Shown in pieces: positions 37,603 to 47,124 of a DNA stretch of 64,000 nucleotides. Numbering within the stretch: the first letter of the stretch is position 1; each line of letters opens with the position of its first letter. The notes under the pieces are model-generated. The model did no database searches and was not told where the DNA came from. It worked only from the letters and a program-made list of their open reading frames with translations. The translations under genes and the position numbers were made by a program. The stretch comes from CAVRQM01 sp963732775 (GTDB lineage: Bacteria > Pseudomonadota > Alphaproteobacteria > Acetobacterales > Acetobacteraceae), in NCBI GenBank assembly GCA_963732775.1, contig CAVTAR010000001.1, positions 248,001 to 312,000 of the forward strand, in the 5' to 3' direction.

Positions 37603-39392
37603 TCCGCCGGCTCGGCGTCCGCCAGGTCGCGCGCGGCCCCGGGCCGGTCCGCCTCGAACAGCGAGCGCAGTTCCTCGCTGGCCTGCTGCGCGCTCTGGAT
37701 CACCTGCTGCTCGTCGCGGTAGATGGCATGCTGGTCGAGCAGCAGCCGCTCGTCGTGCTCGCGGAAGATCGCCACGGCGCGCTCGGCGCGCTCGGCCGGC
37801 ATGCCGGTCGCCCGCAGCGCCGCGTCGGCCAGGCGCAGGCCGGAGTAGAAGGTGTCCCGCACCGGGCCCGCGATGCCGCGGTCCATCAGCAGGTGCGCGT
37901 GCCGCCGGTTGCGCGCGCGCGCCAGGATGCGCAGCGTGGGGAAGGTGCGCCGCGCCACGTCGACGATGCGCAGGTTCTCCTCGGTGTCCTCGATCGCCAC
38001 CACCAGCAGCTTCGCGGTCTCCGCCCCGGCGGCGCGCAGCAGGTCGGGGCGGGCGGGGTCGCCGTAGAACACCTTGCTGCCGAAGCGGCGGATCACCTCG
38101 ACCTGGCCGGGGTCCTTCTCCAGCGCGGTGAAGGCGATGCCCTGGGTGCGCAGCACGCGGCCGACCACCTGGCCCATGCGGCCGAAGCCGGCGATGATCA
38201 CCGGGTCCGATCCCTCGATCGCGTCGTATACCGGCTCCTTGGCGCGCGACAGTCGGGGCAGCAGCCAGGCCTCGGAGGCGGCGAACAGCAGGGGCGTCGC
38301 GATCATCGACAGCGCGATCACCAACGTGGCCGCGCGCGCCGTGCCGGCATCGAGCGCGCCGGCGGCGACCGCGGCGGCGAACAGCACGAAGCTGAACTCG
38401 CTGCCCTGCGGCAGGGCGAGCGCGAACCGCCACGCTGTCGGCCAGTCCCGCCGGCTGGCGCGCGCCAGCAGCAGGGCGGCGGCGACCTTGCAGGCGATCA
38501 GCCCGACGCTGGCCGCGACCAGGGGCGCGGGATGGGCGGCGAGCAGCGGCAAGTCGGCCCCCATGCCGACCGAGATGAAGAAGAAGCCGAGCAGCAATCC
38601 CTCGAACGGCTCGATGTCGGCCTGCAGCTCGTGCCGGTAGGTGCTGCTCGAGAGCAGCACGCCGGCCAGGAAGGCGCCGAGCGAGGGCGACAGGCCGGCG
38701 GCACTGGCCAGTTCGGCCGCCCCCACCACGGTCAGCAGCGCCAGCGTGGTGAACACCTCCGGCACCCGCGCGCCGCCGATCAGCCGGAACGCCGGGTTGA
38801 TCAGCCAGCGGCCGCCGACCAGGATCGCGCCCACGGCACCCAGCGCGAGCGCCACGTCGCGCCAGCCGAGCGCGATGCCGGCGCGGCCATCGGCGAGCAG
38901 GCCCACCAGTGCCGTGAGCGGGATGAACGCCAGGTCCTGGAACAGCAGCACGGCGAAGATGTCCCGCCCGGCGCGCCCGGCCAGCAGGTCGCGCTCGGCC
39001 AGCAGCGGCAGCACGATCGCGGTCGAGGACAGCGCGAGGCCGAGACCCAGCACCAGCGCGCCGTTCCAGGCCGCGGCGCCAGCCAGCACCAGCACGCCGG
39101 CGACCAGCCCGGCGGTCAGCGCCACCTGGCCGGCGCCCAGGCCGAACACCGCGCCGCGCATCACCCACAGGCGCGCCGGGCGCAGTTCCAGCCCGATCAG
39201 GAACAGCAGCATGACGATGCCGAGTTCGGACACCTCAGCGATCTGCCCCACGTCGGTCACGAGGCGCAGGCCGGAGGGGCCGATCAGCACGCCAGCCACC
39301 AGGTAGCCGAGCACGCTGCCGAAGCCGGCGCGGCGGGACAGCGGCACGGCGATGGCGGTCGCGGCCAGCAGGACGAGCAGGGTGGCGAGCAT
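37599..39392 (-). CDS. KefB/C-type cation:proton antiporter with TrkA-N domain
   Basis: A 597-residue CPA2 antiporter. About twelve membrane segments come first, with GSVLGYLVAGVLIGPSGLRL, MLLFLIGLELRPARLW and LGLGLALSSTAIVLPLLAER. A cytosolic NAD-binding domain follows (PVIIAGFGRMGQVVGRVLRT, then VEVIRRFGSKVFYGDPARPD). Such proteins expel K+ in response to electrophiles when gated by glutathione adducts. The start at 39390-39392 is divergent from msrB, 76 bases away. Confidence 0.92.
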   Translation of the reverse strand: MLATLLVLLAATAIAVPLSRRAGFGSVLGYLVAGVLIGPSGLRLVTDVGQIAEVSELGIVMLLFLIGLELRPARLWVMRGAVFGLGAGQVALTAGLVAGVLVLAGAAAWNGALVLGLGLALSSTAIVLPLLAERDLLAGRAGRDIFAVLLFQDLAFIPLTALVGLLADGRAGIALGWRDVALALGAVGAILVGGRWLINPAFRLIGGARVPEVFTTLALLTVVGAAELASAAGLSPSLGAFLAGVLLSSSTYRHELQADIEPFEGLLLGFFFISVGMGADLPLLAAHPAPLVAASVGLIACKVAAALLLARASRRDWPTAWRFALALPQGSEFSFVLFAAAVAAGALDAGTARAATLVIALSMIATPLLFAASEAWLLPRLSRAKEPVYDAIEGSDPVIIAGFGRMGQVVGRVLRTQGIAFTALEKDPGQVEVIRRFGSKVFYGDPARPDLLRAAGAETAKLLVVAIEDTEENLRIVDVARRTFPTLRILARARNRRHAHLLMDRGIAGPVRDTFYSGLRLADAALRATGMPAERAERAVAIFREHDERLLLDQHAIYRDEQQVIQSAQQASEELRSLFEADRPGAARDLADAEPAE

Positions 39393-39468
39393 GTTGCACT
39401 GCTACCACGCCCACGCCACATCGCCAGCCGGGCCGGGCCGGGCAGGTCGGGCCGAGCAGGAGGGCAGC

Positions 39469-39867
39469 ATGGACGCCGACATCGCCACCAGGACCGACGC
39501 GCAGTGGAAGGCCGAGCTGACGCCGGAGCAGTACCGCGTGCTGCGCAAGCACGGCACCGAGCGGGCCGGCACCAGCCCGCTGAACGCCGAGAAGCGGCCG
39601 GGCGCGTTCATGTGCGCCGCCTGCGGGCAGAAGCTGTTCGACAGCGACACCAAGTTCGAGAGCGGCACCGGCTGGCCGAGCTTCTTCGCCCCGCTGCCCG
39701 GCGCGGTCGGCACCTCCGTCGACCGCAGCCTGTTCTCCACCCGCACCGAAGTGCATTGCAGCCACTGCGGCGGGCACCTCGGGCACGTGTTCCCGGACGG
39801 CCCGAACCCGACCGGCGAGCGCTACTGCATGAACGGCGTGTCGCTGCGGTTCGAGCCGGCGGGCTAG
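39469..39867 (+). CDS. msrB: peptide methionine-R-sulfoxide reductase MsrB
   Basis: A 132-residue MsrB that repairs R-methionine sulfoxide. Two CxxC pairs (CAAC and CSHC) bind zinc, the catalytic Cys is in ERYCMNGVSLRF, and SGTGWPSFF with TRTEVHCSHCGGHLGHVF complete the signature. AGGAGGG lies before the ATG at 39469; 39 extra residues upstream are out of character. The stop overlaps the convergent aldo/keto reductase end by 4 bases. Confidence 0.94.
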   Translation: MDADIATRTDAQWKAELTPEQYRVLRKHGTERAGTSPLNAEKRPGAFMCAACGQKLFDSDTKFESGTGWPSFFAPLPGAVGTSVDRSLFSTRTEVHCSHCGGHLGHVFPDGPNPTGERYCMNGVSLRFEPAG

Positions 39868-40848
39868 CTCTCAGGCACCGGCGCCTGCTCGGGCAGCAGC
39901 TCCTGGTGGCGCAGCTCGGCCCACAGGTCGGACGGGATGGGTTGCGCCATCATCGCCGCGTTCTGCGTCACCTCCTCGGGCGTGCGCGCCCCCGGGATGA
40001 CGGCGGCCACCGCCGGGTGGGCGGCGCAGAACTGCAGTGCCGCCGCCTTGAGGTCGACGCCGTGCCGCGCGCATACGGCGGCGATGCGTTGCGTGCGGGC
40101 GACCAGTTCGGCCGGCGCGCGCTCGTAGTTGAAGGTGTCGCCGCCGGCCAGCAGGCCGGAATTGTACGGGCCGCCGATCACAACATGCGAAATCGCGCGC
40201 CTCGCACAGCGGCAGCAACCGCGCGAGCGCGGCATGGTCGAGCAGCGTGTAGCGGCCGGCGACCAGGAACATGGTCGGTTCGGCCCGCTCCAGCGCGCGC
40301 AGGCAGGGCTCGACGACGTTGACGCCGAACCCCCAGGCCCCGATCACCCCCTCGTCCTGGAGGCGCGCGAGCGCCCGGGCCGCGCCGTTCATGGCGATGT
40401 CGAACTGCTCCACCCAGGCCGGGCCGAGCCAGTCCTCGCCGCAATCGTGGATGTAGACGATGTCGATGCGGCTCAGCCCGAGCCGCTGCAGGCTGTCGTC
40501 GAGCGAGCGCAGGCAGCCGTCGTAGCTGAAGTCGACCTCGCGACGGAACGGCAGCGCGCGGTGGAACTGCTCGACCACGTCGGGCAGGTCCTCGGCGGGG
40601 CGCAGCAGGCGGCCGACCTTGCTCGAGAGCGTGTACTCGTGCCGCCCGTGCTGGCGCAGCGCCTCGCCCATGCGGTGCTCGGACAGCCCCGCGCCGTAAT
40701 GCGGCGCCGTATCGAAGTGGCGGATGCCGGCATCCCACGCCGCGCGCACGGTGGCGCGGGCCACGTCCTCGGGGATGACCGCCTGATGGTTGCCGAGCGG
40801 GGCACCGCCCATGCCGAGCGGGCCGTGCGGCACATAGGGCTCGGCCAT
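39864..40848 (-). pseudogene. aldo/keto reductase, D-threo-aldose/L-fucose dehydrogenase-like (one frameshift)
   Basis: NAD(P)-dependent sugar dehydrogenase of the aldo/keto reductase superfamily. The first part has GIRHFDTAPHYGAGLSEHRM with the catalytic Asp and Tyr, SSKVGRLLRP with the catalytic Lys, and IDIVYIHDCGEDWLG with the His. Around 40195 the frame changes; VIGGPYNSGLLAGGDTFNYE and AVIPGARTPEEVTQNAAMMA to the end lie in the other frame. One indel explains the break. The ATG at 40846-40848 overlaps the FucU stop (TGATG). Together with FucU it suggests L-fucose or related aldose use. Confidence 0.85.
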
Positions 40849-41279
40849 CACTGCACCTCTGGCGGCAGCACGCCCTTGGTCAGGACGATGTTGCCGTAGA
40901 AGCGCCGCTCGCCGGTGCGCACGATCGCATAGGCGCGCTCGGCGATGCCGTAGAAGGCGTGCCGCTCCACGGCGCGCGCGGGGTGGGCGCCGTTCAGGCG
41001 CAGCACCTCGTTCATCTCGGCCACCACCGGCGGCACCTGGTCGGGGCTGTCCACCACCTGCATCGTCTGAGCCGGGTGCGGCACGAAGCGGTCGAGCGGG
41101 AACAGCGTCAGGACCGCGCGCAGCAGCGGCACGATCCCGGCCCCGGGCACGGCGAGCAGCAGCCGGCCGCGCGTCGCGGGATAGTTGGCGTCGGCCAGCA
41201 CGATGTCGTCGCCATGCCCCATGCTGGCGAGCGCGTGCAGCAGGTCGGGTGTCAGCAGCGGGTCGAGGCCGATCAGCAT
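40848..41279 (-). CDS. RbsD/FucU family sugar mutarotase
   Basis: A 143-residue mutarotase-like protein that interconverts sugar anomers. It begins MLIGLDPLLTPDLLHALASM, with GHGDDIVLADANYPA (the conserved His and Asp region), and ends ERRFYGNIVLTKGVLPPEV, the FucU signature. FucU rather than RbsD is favoured by the length and the C-terminus. It overlaps the aldo/keto reductase start. Confidence 0.9.
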   Translation of the reverse strand: MLIGLDPLLTPDLLHALASMGHGDDIVLADANYPATRGRLLLAVPGAGIVPLLRAVLTLFPLDRFVPHPAQTMQVVDSPDQVPPVVAEMNEVLRLNGAHPARAVERHAFYGIAERAYAIVRTGERRFYGNIVLTKGVLPPEVQ

Positions 41280-41375
41280 GGGCGCTTCCTTCGGTTTTGC
41301 CGCGATCCTAGCCAAGCGGGCGCGCGCCGGCCAGCGGCGGCGAACCGGCGTGGCGCGCCGGCGTTGCGTCCGGTC

Positions 41376-42466
41376 ATGACAACCACCATCGACGAAGCCG
41401 ACCCCCGCGCCGTCGCCCGCGCCGCCAAGCTGCGCTACGTGCACGACCGCCAGCCGGGCTTCCGGCGCGAGCGGCTGGGCGACAAGCAGTTCCGCATCCT
41501 CGACCACGACGGCGCCGCGCTCGCCGACCCGGAGCACCTGGAGCGGGTGCGCAAGCTCGCCATCCCGCCGGCCTACGAGGACGTCTGGATCTGCCGCCAC
41601 CCCAACGGCCACCTACAGGCGACCGGGCGCGACGTGCGCGGGCGCAAGCAGTACCGCTACCACCCGCGCTGGCGGGAAGTGCGCGACGAGGCGCAAGTAT
41701 CGGCCGCATGCTGGTGTTCGGCCGCGTGCTGCCGGCGATCCGCGCGCGGGTGGACCAGGACCTGGCCCTGCACGGCCTGCCGCGCCGGCGCGTGCTGGCG
41801 GCCATCGTGCGCCTGCTGGAGGGCACGCTGGTGCGGGTGGGCAACGAGGAATACGCGCAGCAGAACAACAGCTTCGGGCTGACGACGCTGCGCAACCGGC
41901 ACGTGCGGGTGAAGGGCCGCACATCGACCTTCGACTTCCGCGGCAAGCACGGCATCGAGCACCACATCGACCTCGCCGACCGCCGGCTCGCCCGCATCGT
42001 GCAGCGCTGCCAGGAGCTGCCGGGCCAGCATCTGTTCCAGTATGTCGACGAAGACGGGCACGACGCACGCCGGTCGGCTCGGACGACGTGAACGACTACC
42101 TGCACGAGATCGCCGGCGAGGACATCACGGCCAAGGACTTCCGCACCTGGGCGGCGACCAACCTCGCGGCGGTGGCGCTGTCGCGGGCTGGAGCGGTTCG
42201 ACAGCAAGACGAAGGCCAAGCACGCGATCGTCGAGGCGGTGGAGGGGGTGGCGAAACGCCTCGGCAATACGCCGGCGATCTGCCGCAAGTGCTACATCCA
42301 CCCGGCGATCTTCGAGGGCTATCTCGACGGCACGCTGGCCGACGGCTTGCGCGCGCACGCCGAGGCGATGCTGTCGGACGCGCATTCCGGGCTGAGCGCC
42401 GAGGAAGTGGCGGTGACGGCGTACTTGTCGCGGGTGCTCGCGGGGCCGCAGCAAAAGGCGGCGTGA
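41376..42466 (+). pseudogene. DNA topoisomerase IB (several frameshifts)
   Basis: A bacterial poxvirus-type topoisomerase IB, which relaxes supercoils through a 3'-phosphotyrosine. The N-terminus is clean (AKLRYVHDRQPGFRRERLGD, KLAIPPAYEDVWICRHPNGH). A second frame holds NEEYAQQNNSFGLTTLRNRH and RGKHGIEHHIDLADRRLARI. A third has NDYLHEIAGEDITAKDFRTW, with further changes around 42190-42200. The end (KRLGNTPAICRKCYIHPAIF) returns to the second frame and contains the catalytic Tyr in KCYIHP. At least three indels (about 41690, 42065 and 42195) break it. It lies opposite to the sugar locus and splits that locus in two. Confidence 0.83.
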
Positions 42467-42469
42467 CAG

Positions 42470-43225
42470 CTACGCCGCCCGCATCGCCCGGTATTCCCGC
42501 CGCACGATCTCCATCAGCTCGGCGACCGACGTCGAGGCCGCCGCATTCTCGTAGGTGACGCGGCCGCGCTGCATCAGCATGATGCGGTCGGCGATCTCCA
42601 GCGTCTGCGCGTAGTTGTGCATGATCATGACGATCGACATGCCGCCGGCCTTCAGCCGCAGGATCAGGTCGATGATCAGCGCGGCCTCGCGCGCGCCCAT
42701 CGCCGCCAGCGGCTCGTCCAGCAGCAGCACGCGCGCGGCCTTGCAGTTCACCGCGCGCGCCACCGCGATGGCTTGACGCTGGCCGCCGGAGAGGCGTTCC
42801 ACGGGCAGGTCCACCGAGGGGATGTGCACGCCGATCTCGTTCAGCAGTTCCCGCGCGCGGCGGCGCATCGCGCCGTTGTTCAGCAGCCGGAACGGGCCGG
42901 GGTGCAGGATCTCGCGGTTGAGGAACAGGTTGTGGAAGATGCTGAGCGAGTTCGCCAGCGCCAGGTCCTGATAGACGCACTCGATGCCGAGCGAGCGCGC
43001 ATGGTCCACCGAGCGCAGCGCCACTTCCTGCCCGGCGACGGACAGCCTGCCCTCGGTCTGCGGCTGGAAGCCGGTGAGGATCTTCATCAGCGTGGACTTG
43101 CCGGCGCCGTTGTCGCCCAGGATGCCCAGGATCTCGCCCTGCTCCAGGTGCAGCGACACGCCGTCCAGCGCCGTGACGGCGCCAAACCGCTTGACGATAT
43201 TCTCGGCGCGGAGGATCTCGGTCAC
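42470..43225 (-). CDS. sugar ABC transporter ATP-binding protein
   Basis: A 251-residue single-domain ATPase of the carbohydrate-uptake-2 type (FrcA/short XylG-like). Walker A is LGDNGAGKSTLMKILTG, signature LSGGQRQAIAVARAV, Walker B ARVLLLDEPLAAMG. The Q-loop is VYQDLALANSLSIFHNLFLN. Family members energise uptake of ribose, xylose, fructose or fucose. The ATG overlaps the permease stop (ATGA at 43222-43225). Confidence 0.93.
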   Translation of the reverse strand: MTEILRAENIVKRFGAVTALDGVSLHLEQGEILGILGDNGAGKSTLMKILTGFQPQTEGRLSVAGQEVALRSVDHARSLGIECVYQDLALANSLSIFHNLFLNREILHPGPFRLLNNGAMRRRARELLNEIGVHIPSVDLPVERLSGGQRQAIAVARAVNCKAARVLLLDEPLAAMGAREAALIIDLILRLKAGGMSIVMIMHNYAQTLEIADRIMLMQRGRVTYENAAASTSVAELMEIVRREYRAMRAA

Positions 43226-44222
43226 GCGGCGCCTCCGGTGCGGCGCAGGCGCGTCACATGGATGTTGAACAGCATCGCCGCCAGGATCGCCGCGCCCAGG
43301 ATGATGTTGAACATGAAGGCGTTGATGCCGATCAGCGTGAACCCATCCTGCAGCACGCCCAGCACCACCGCGCCGATCAGCCCGCCGATGATGGTGCCCG
43401 AGCCGCCCGCGAGCGGCGTGCCGCCGATGACGCCGGCGGCGACGGCGAGGAACATGAGGTTGTTGCCGCCCGCCTGCGGGTCGATCGAGGAGATGCGGAA
43501 GCTCTCGAGGATGCCGGTGAACCCGGCGAGCAGGGCCGCCAGGATGAAGTTGCCGATCTTCAGCCGGTTCACGTGGATGCCGGCCTCGCTCGCGCCCAGC
43601 GGGTTGGCGCCGGCGGCGATGGTGTGCAGGCCCCAGCGCGTGTGGCGCAGCACGACGTGCATGACCAGCACGACGAGGAAGGCCCAGAGGATTTCCCTGT
43701 AGCCCCAGTTGCCGAAGAACGCGGCGAACCCCTCGCTGCCGGGCGGGCTGACCGGGGTGCCGCGCGAGATGGTGAGCGTGATGCCGTTCAGCAGGAACAG
43801 CGTGCCGAGCGTGGTGACGAACGACGGCACGCGCAGCAGCACCGTCACTAGCCCGTTGAACACGCCCACAAGGCTGGCCGCCAGCAGCGCCAGCAGCATC
43901 GCCGGGAACACCGGCACGCCCGCATCGAACGCGAAATGCATGATGAAGGGGGCGAAGGCGAACACCATGCCGGCCGAGAGGTCGATGTCGCCGCCGATCA
44001 TCAGCATGATCTCGCCGCAGGCGATGATGGTCCAGGGGGCGACGAACTGCGACAGGTTCTCCAGGCTGGCCGCGTGGTCAGGAAGTCGCTGTTGCGATAC
44101 TGGAAGTAGCCGGCGAGCAGGATCGCCACCACCAGGATGCTCGACTCGCGGCAGCGGAAGAACGTGTCGAGCAGGCTGGGGCGCGCGGCGGGCGGCGCGT
44201 CGCCCTTCGTGTTGGCACTCAT
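43222..44222 (-). pseudogene. sugar ABC transporter permease, RbsC/FrcC type (one frameshift)
   Basis: A polytopic permease. The N-terminal piece reads MSANTKGDAPPAARPSLLDT and SILVVAILLAGYFQYRNSDF from the ATG at 44220-44222. The rest follows in another frame from about 44080: ENLSQFVAPWTIIACGEIML, GGDIDLSAGMVFAFAPF, and LAGGSGTIIGGLIGAVVLGV, all hallmarks of the family. One indel near 44078-44085 explains the break. Confidence 0.88.
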
Positions 44223-44241
44223 GGCCGACCCCTGTGGGGGG

Positions 44242-44337
44242 CGTCATCGCGAGGAGCGCTTGCGACGAAGCGATCCAGGCGGCCAGCACCATGCGCCGGC
44301 CCTGGATTGCTTCGTCGCGCTGCTCCTCGCAATGACG
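44242..44337. repeat. long imperfect inverted repeat (dispersed palindrome type)
   Basis: Left arm 44242-44278 begins cgtcatcgcgaggagcgctt; right arm 44301-44337 is its imperfect complement, ending in cctcgcaatgacg. Arms are 37 bases with only a few mismatches around a loop of about 22 bases. The motif cgtcattgcgaggagc...gacgaagc...atccagg is familiar from dispersed palindromic repeats in alphaproteobacteria. It lies between the permease and binding-protein genes and overlaps the 3' end of the latter; it may act as an mRNA stabiliser or terminator. Confidence 0.8.
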
Positions 44338-45421
44338 GGTTCCTTGCCGAACGCTCGATCAGAGCTCGCCGGCGTCGGCACGATCTGCGCCTTGTCGGTC
44401 TTGCCCTCGTAGCGCGTCTCGGTGGAGAGGTACGGCCCCACGCTGTCCTTGGTGACGAACTTCAGGCCGGTGTTGCACATCCGCCGGGCCGACCAGGCCG
44501 CCCGAGGCGAGCATCGTGAACATCTGCATCACCGTGTAGAAGCCCTGCAGGTACGGCTGCTGGTCGATGGTGAAATCCAGGAACCCGTCGTGGATCAGTT
44601 CCACCGTGCGCGGCAGCAGGTCGAAGCCGCCGCCATGCACGCCGGCCTTGACCAGGTCGTACTGCTTCATGGTCTCGGCGACGCCCTGCGTGCTGCCGCC
44701 GTCGACCGCGAACATGCCTTTCAGGTCCTGGTGGCCGAGATAGAAGGCCTTGACCTTCGACAGCTCCTCGTTGACCGTCGCGCCGGTCGCGATCACCTGC
44801 ATGTCGATGTTCTTGCCGGACTTCTTGATCGCGTCCGACGCGCCATCGAGCCGCGGCTGGATGTTGAGCTGGCCCGGCGTCGCGATGAACAGCGCGATCG
44901 TGCCGCTGTCGACCAGGCTGACGATGCGCTCGCCCATCTTCACGCCGGACTGGTACAGGTCCTGGCCGATATAGGCGAGCCGCTTGTTGCCGCCGCCGGC
45001 GGGTGCGTCGGCGTTGTAGCGAACACCGGGATGCCGGCCGCCATGCGCGTTCGCGATCGGCTGCGTCGAAGGCGTGCGGGTCGACGATCGGCACGGCGAT
45101 CGCGCTCGGCCTTCGCGGCGATCGGCGGCGTTCATCGCGTTGACCATCTCGGCCGACATCGGCGTTGGCCGAGCCGGTCCATTGGTAGTCGCAGCCCAGC
45201 AGCGCGCAGGCATCCTGGATGCCGTATTGCGTGGGCACGAAGAACGGGTTGGTCGTGACGTGGTTGACGAACACGAACTTCCACTTCGGGTGGTTGGGAA
45301 AGGCGTCCGCGGCGCGCGCGGTGCCGGGCAGCAGGGTGGCGGCCGCGGCGAGGAAGGGGGTGGCGGCGGCGCCTTGCAGCAGGGCGCGGCGGGCGGCGAT
45401 CAGGCGGCTGGGCTCGGTCAT
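44244..45421 (-). pseudogene. sugar ABC transporter substrate-binding protein (frameshifted)
   Basis: A periplasmic sugar-binding protein (PF13407 type). The start (ATG 45419-45421) gives a signal with a twin arginine, AARRALLQGAAATPFLAAAA, then HPKWKFVFVNHVTTNPFFVP. Breaks occur between about 45175 and 45045, where several short frame changes are needed. A clean stretch follows: GGGNKRLAYIGQDLYQSGVK, GQLNIQPRLDGASDAIKKSG and VKAGVHGGGFDLLPRTVELI. Near 44480 another indel leads to TGLKFVTKDSVGPYLSTETR and AQIVPTPASS. The frame then runs into the inverted repeat and stops at 44244-44246, so the last 30 or so codons are repeat DNA. Confidence 0.83.
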
Positions 45422-45487
45422 GCGGTTCCCTCCGTTGACTCCGGCCGCGTTGCTGGGCCGGCTTGTTCGGAGGTGTTCGTCGCGCGA

Positions 45488-45961
45488 TTACCCGGTGGTG
45501 GCAAGGGGGGCGGTCTGTGTCCCGGCCTCGGCCAGCGCGCGTTCGCGAACCTTTCGCGCCATGGCGGCGATGCCGTTGCCGCGGTTGGTCGACAGCGCCT
45601 CGATCAGGCCGAGGTCGCGCAGGAAGTCGGGCGGGGTGGCGATGATCTCGGCAGGCGGGCGGCCCGAGTAGACGCGCAGCAGCATCGCGACCAGGCCCGA
45701 GACGATCGCCGCGTCCGACGCGCCGGCGAAGAACAGCCGGTCGTCGCGCCGCGTGGCCTCCATCCACACCTTGCTCTGGCAGCCGGGCACCCGGTGGGCG
45801 TCGTCGGCCCAGGCCTCGGGGAACGCGGGGAGCGTGCGGCCGAGGTCGATGATGTACTCGTAGCGCTCCATCCAGTCGTCGAAGGTCGCGAGCTCGTCGG
45901 CGATCGCGGCGATCGCCGCGGCGGCGGAGGGTTCGGCGGGGAGCAGGAAGGGGTCCGGCAT
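45488..45961 (-). CDS. sufE: SufE family sulfur-acceptor protein
   Basis: A 157-residue SufE, which takes persulfide from SufS. It has LATFDDWMERYEYIIDLGRT, the active cysteine in AHRVPGCQSKVWMEATRR, and the C-terminal FLRDLGLIEALSTNRGNGIA typical of alphaproteobacterial SufE. It lies apart from the SUF operon. The upstream 203 bases (45962-46164) show no gene that I recognise. Confidence 0.93.
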   Translation of the reverse strand: MPDPFLLPAEPSAAAAIAAIADELATFDDWMERYEYIIDLGRTLPAFPEAWADDAHRVPGCQSKVWMEATRRDDRLFFAGASDAAIVSGLVAMLLRVYSGRPPAEIIATPPDFLRDLGLIEALSTNRGNGIAAMARKVRERALAEAGTQTAPLATTG

Positions 45962-46164
45962 ACCGCTCAGGTGGCGAGGGCAAGGCGAGGCGGCAAGCCG
46001 GCGCACAGGCTCGGCGGCTCCCCAAGCCCAGCGTGGGCGGCCGGGTCTCGCGCGGCCACGCCGGCAGCCGTCGTCGAAGGCCGTGCCGCGAGGTGCCGCA
46101 CTGCCCAGGCTCGCGCCCGCCATGGCAGCGCGTTGCGGCAGGGCGGCCATCGTGCGGTCCCGCG

Positions 46165-47124
46165 TCAGGCCGGCTCCTGGCCGCTCAGCCGCAGCACCCG
46201 CGCATACACCACGCGGCGCGGCAGCCCGGTCGCCGCCGTCACCCGCGCCACCGCCTCCTTCGCCGTCGCCCCCCCGGCCAGCTCGACCCGCAGCGCCGCA
46301 TCGACCGCGCCGTCGTCGGTCCCCGCCGCGCCCGCCGCCGCCTCGCCTTCGGCCGGCCCCACCACCAGCGTGACCTCCCCGCGTGCCGGGTGCGCCGCGT
46401 AGTGCGTCGCCAGGGCGGCGAGGTCGCCGCGTCGCACCTCCTCGAAGCGCTTGGTCAGCTCGCGCGCCACCGCCGCCGGCCGCTCGCCGAACACCACGCG
46501 CAGATCCTCCAGCGTCTCGGCCAGCCGGTGCGGCGCCTCGTACCAGACCTGCGTCGCCCGCAGCCCGGCCCGCTCGGCCGCCCGCAGCGCCGCGAACGCG
46601 CCGCGCCGCGCCGCGCCGCGCGGCGGCGGGAAGCCCATGAACAGCGCCGGGTGGGGCGGCAGCCCGGACAGCACCAGGGCCAGCGTGCCGGCGTGCGGGC
46701 CGGGCAGCGCCTCGACCGCCAGCCCCGCCGCGATGGCGGCCCGCACCAGCCGGTATCCGGGATCGCTCAGCAGCGGCATCCCGGCGTCCGACACCAGCGC
46801 CACGCGCGAGCCGCGCCGCACCGCGTCGAGCACCCCGGCGATGCGGGCGTCCTCGTTGTGCTCGTGCAGCGGCGACAGCGAGGCGCCGACGATGCCGAGG
46901 GCGGCCAGCAGGCGCGAGGTGACGCGGGTGTCCTCGCACAGCAGCAGGTCGGCGCTGCGCAGCGCCTCCGTCGCCCGCGCCGACAGGTCGGCGAGGTTGC
47001 CGAGCGGGGTCGGAACCAGCACAAGGGAGCCGAGAGTCCTGGCGGCCGGCTGATGCGTCGCCCGTGCCGCCCCCGAAGGAGGCTCGCCGGATGCCTGGTC
47101 GTGCAGCTCGTCCGTGTCGTTCAT
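46165..47124 (-). CDS. rsmI: 16S rRNA (cytidine-1402-2'-O)-methyltransferase RsmI
   Basis: A 319-residue methylase acting on C1402 of 16S rRNA. It has SLVLVPTPLGNLADLSARAT, LLCEDTRVTSRLLAALGI, HEHNEDARIAGVLDAVRRGS and VALVSDAGMPLLSDPGYRLV, all diagnostic. The N-terminal 30 residues before the fold are extra. The start ATG at 47122-47124 lies inside the divergent lipoprotein gene by 34 bases, so one of the two start calls might be shifted. Confidence 0.94.
   Translation of the reverse strand: MNDTDELHDQASGEPPSGAARATHQPAARTLGSLVLVPTPLGNLADLSARATEALRSADLLLCEDTRVTSRLLAALGIVGASLSPLHEHNEDARIAGVLDAVRRGSRVALVSDAGMPLLSDPGYRLVRAAIAAGLAVEALPGPHAGTLALVLSGLPPHPALFMGFPPPRGAARRGAFAALRAAERAGLRATQVWYEAPHRLAETLEDLRVVFGERPAAVARELTKRFEEVRRGDLAALATHYAAHPARGEVTLVVGPAEGEAAAGAAGTDDGAVDAALRVELAGGATAKEAVARVTAATGLPRRVVYARVLRLSGQEPA

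Noticed and set aside
45962..46164. A YraN-like gene behind rsmI
   Set aside because: rsmI is often followed by yraN, but the 203 bases between rsmI and sufE are too short and show no similarity in any frame.
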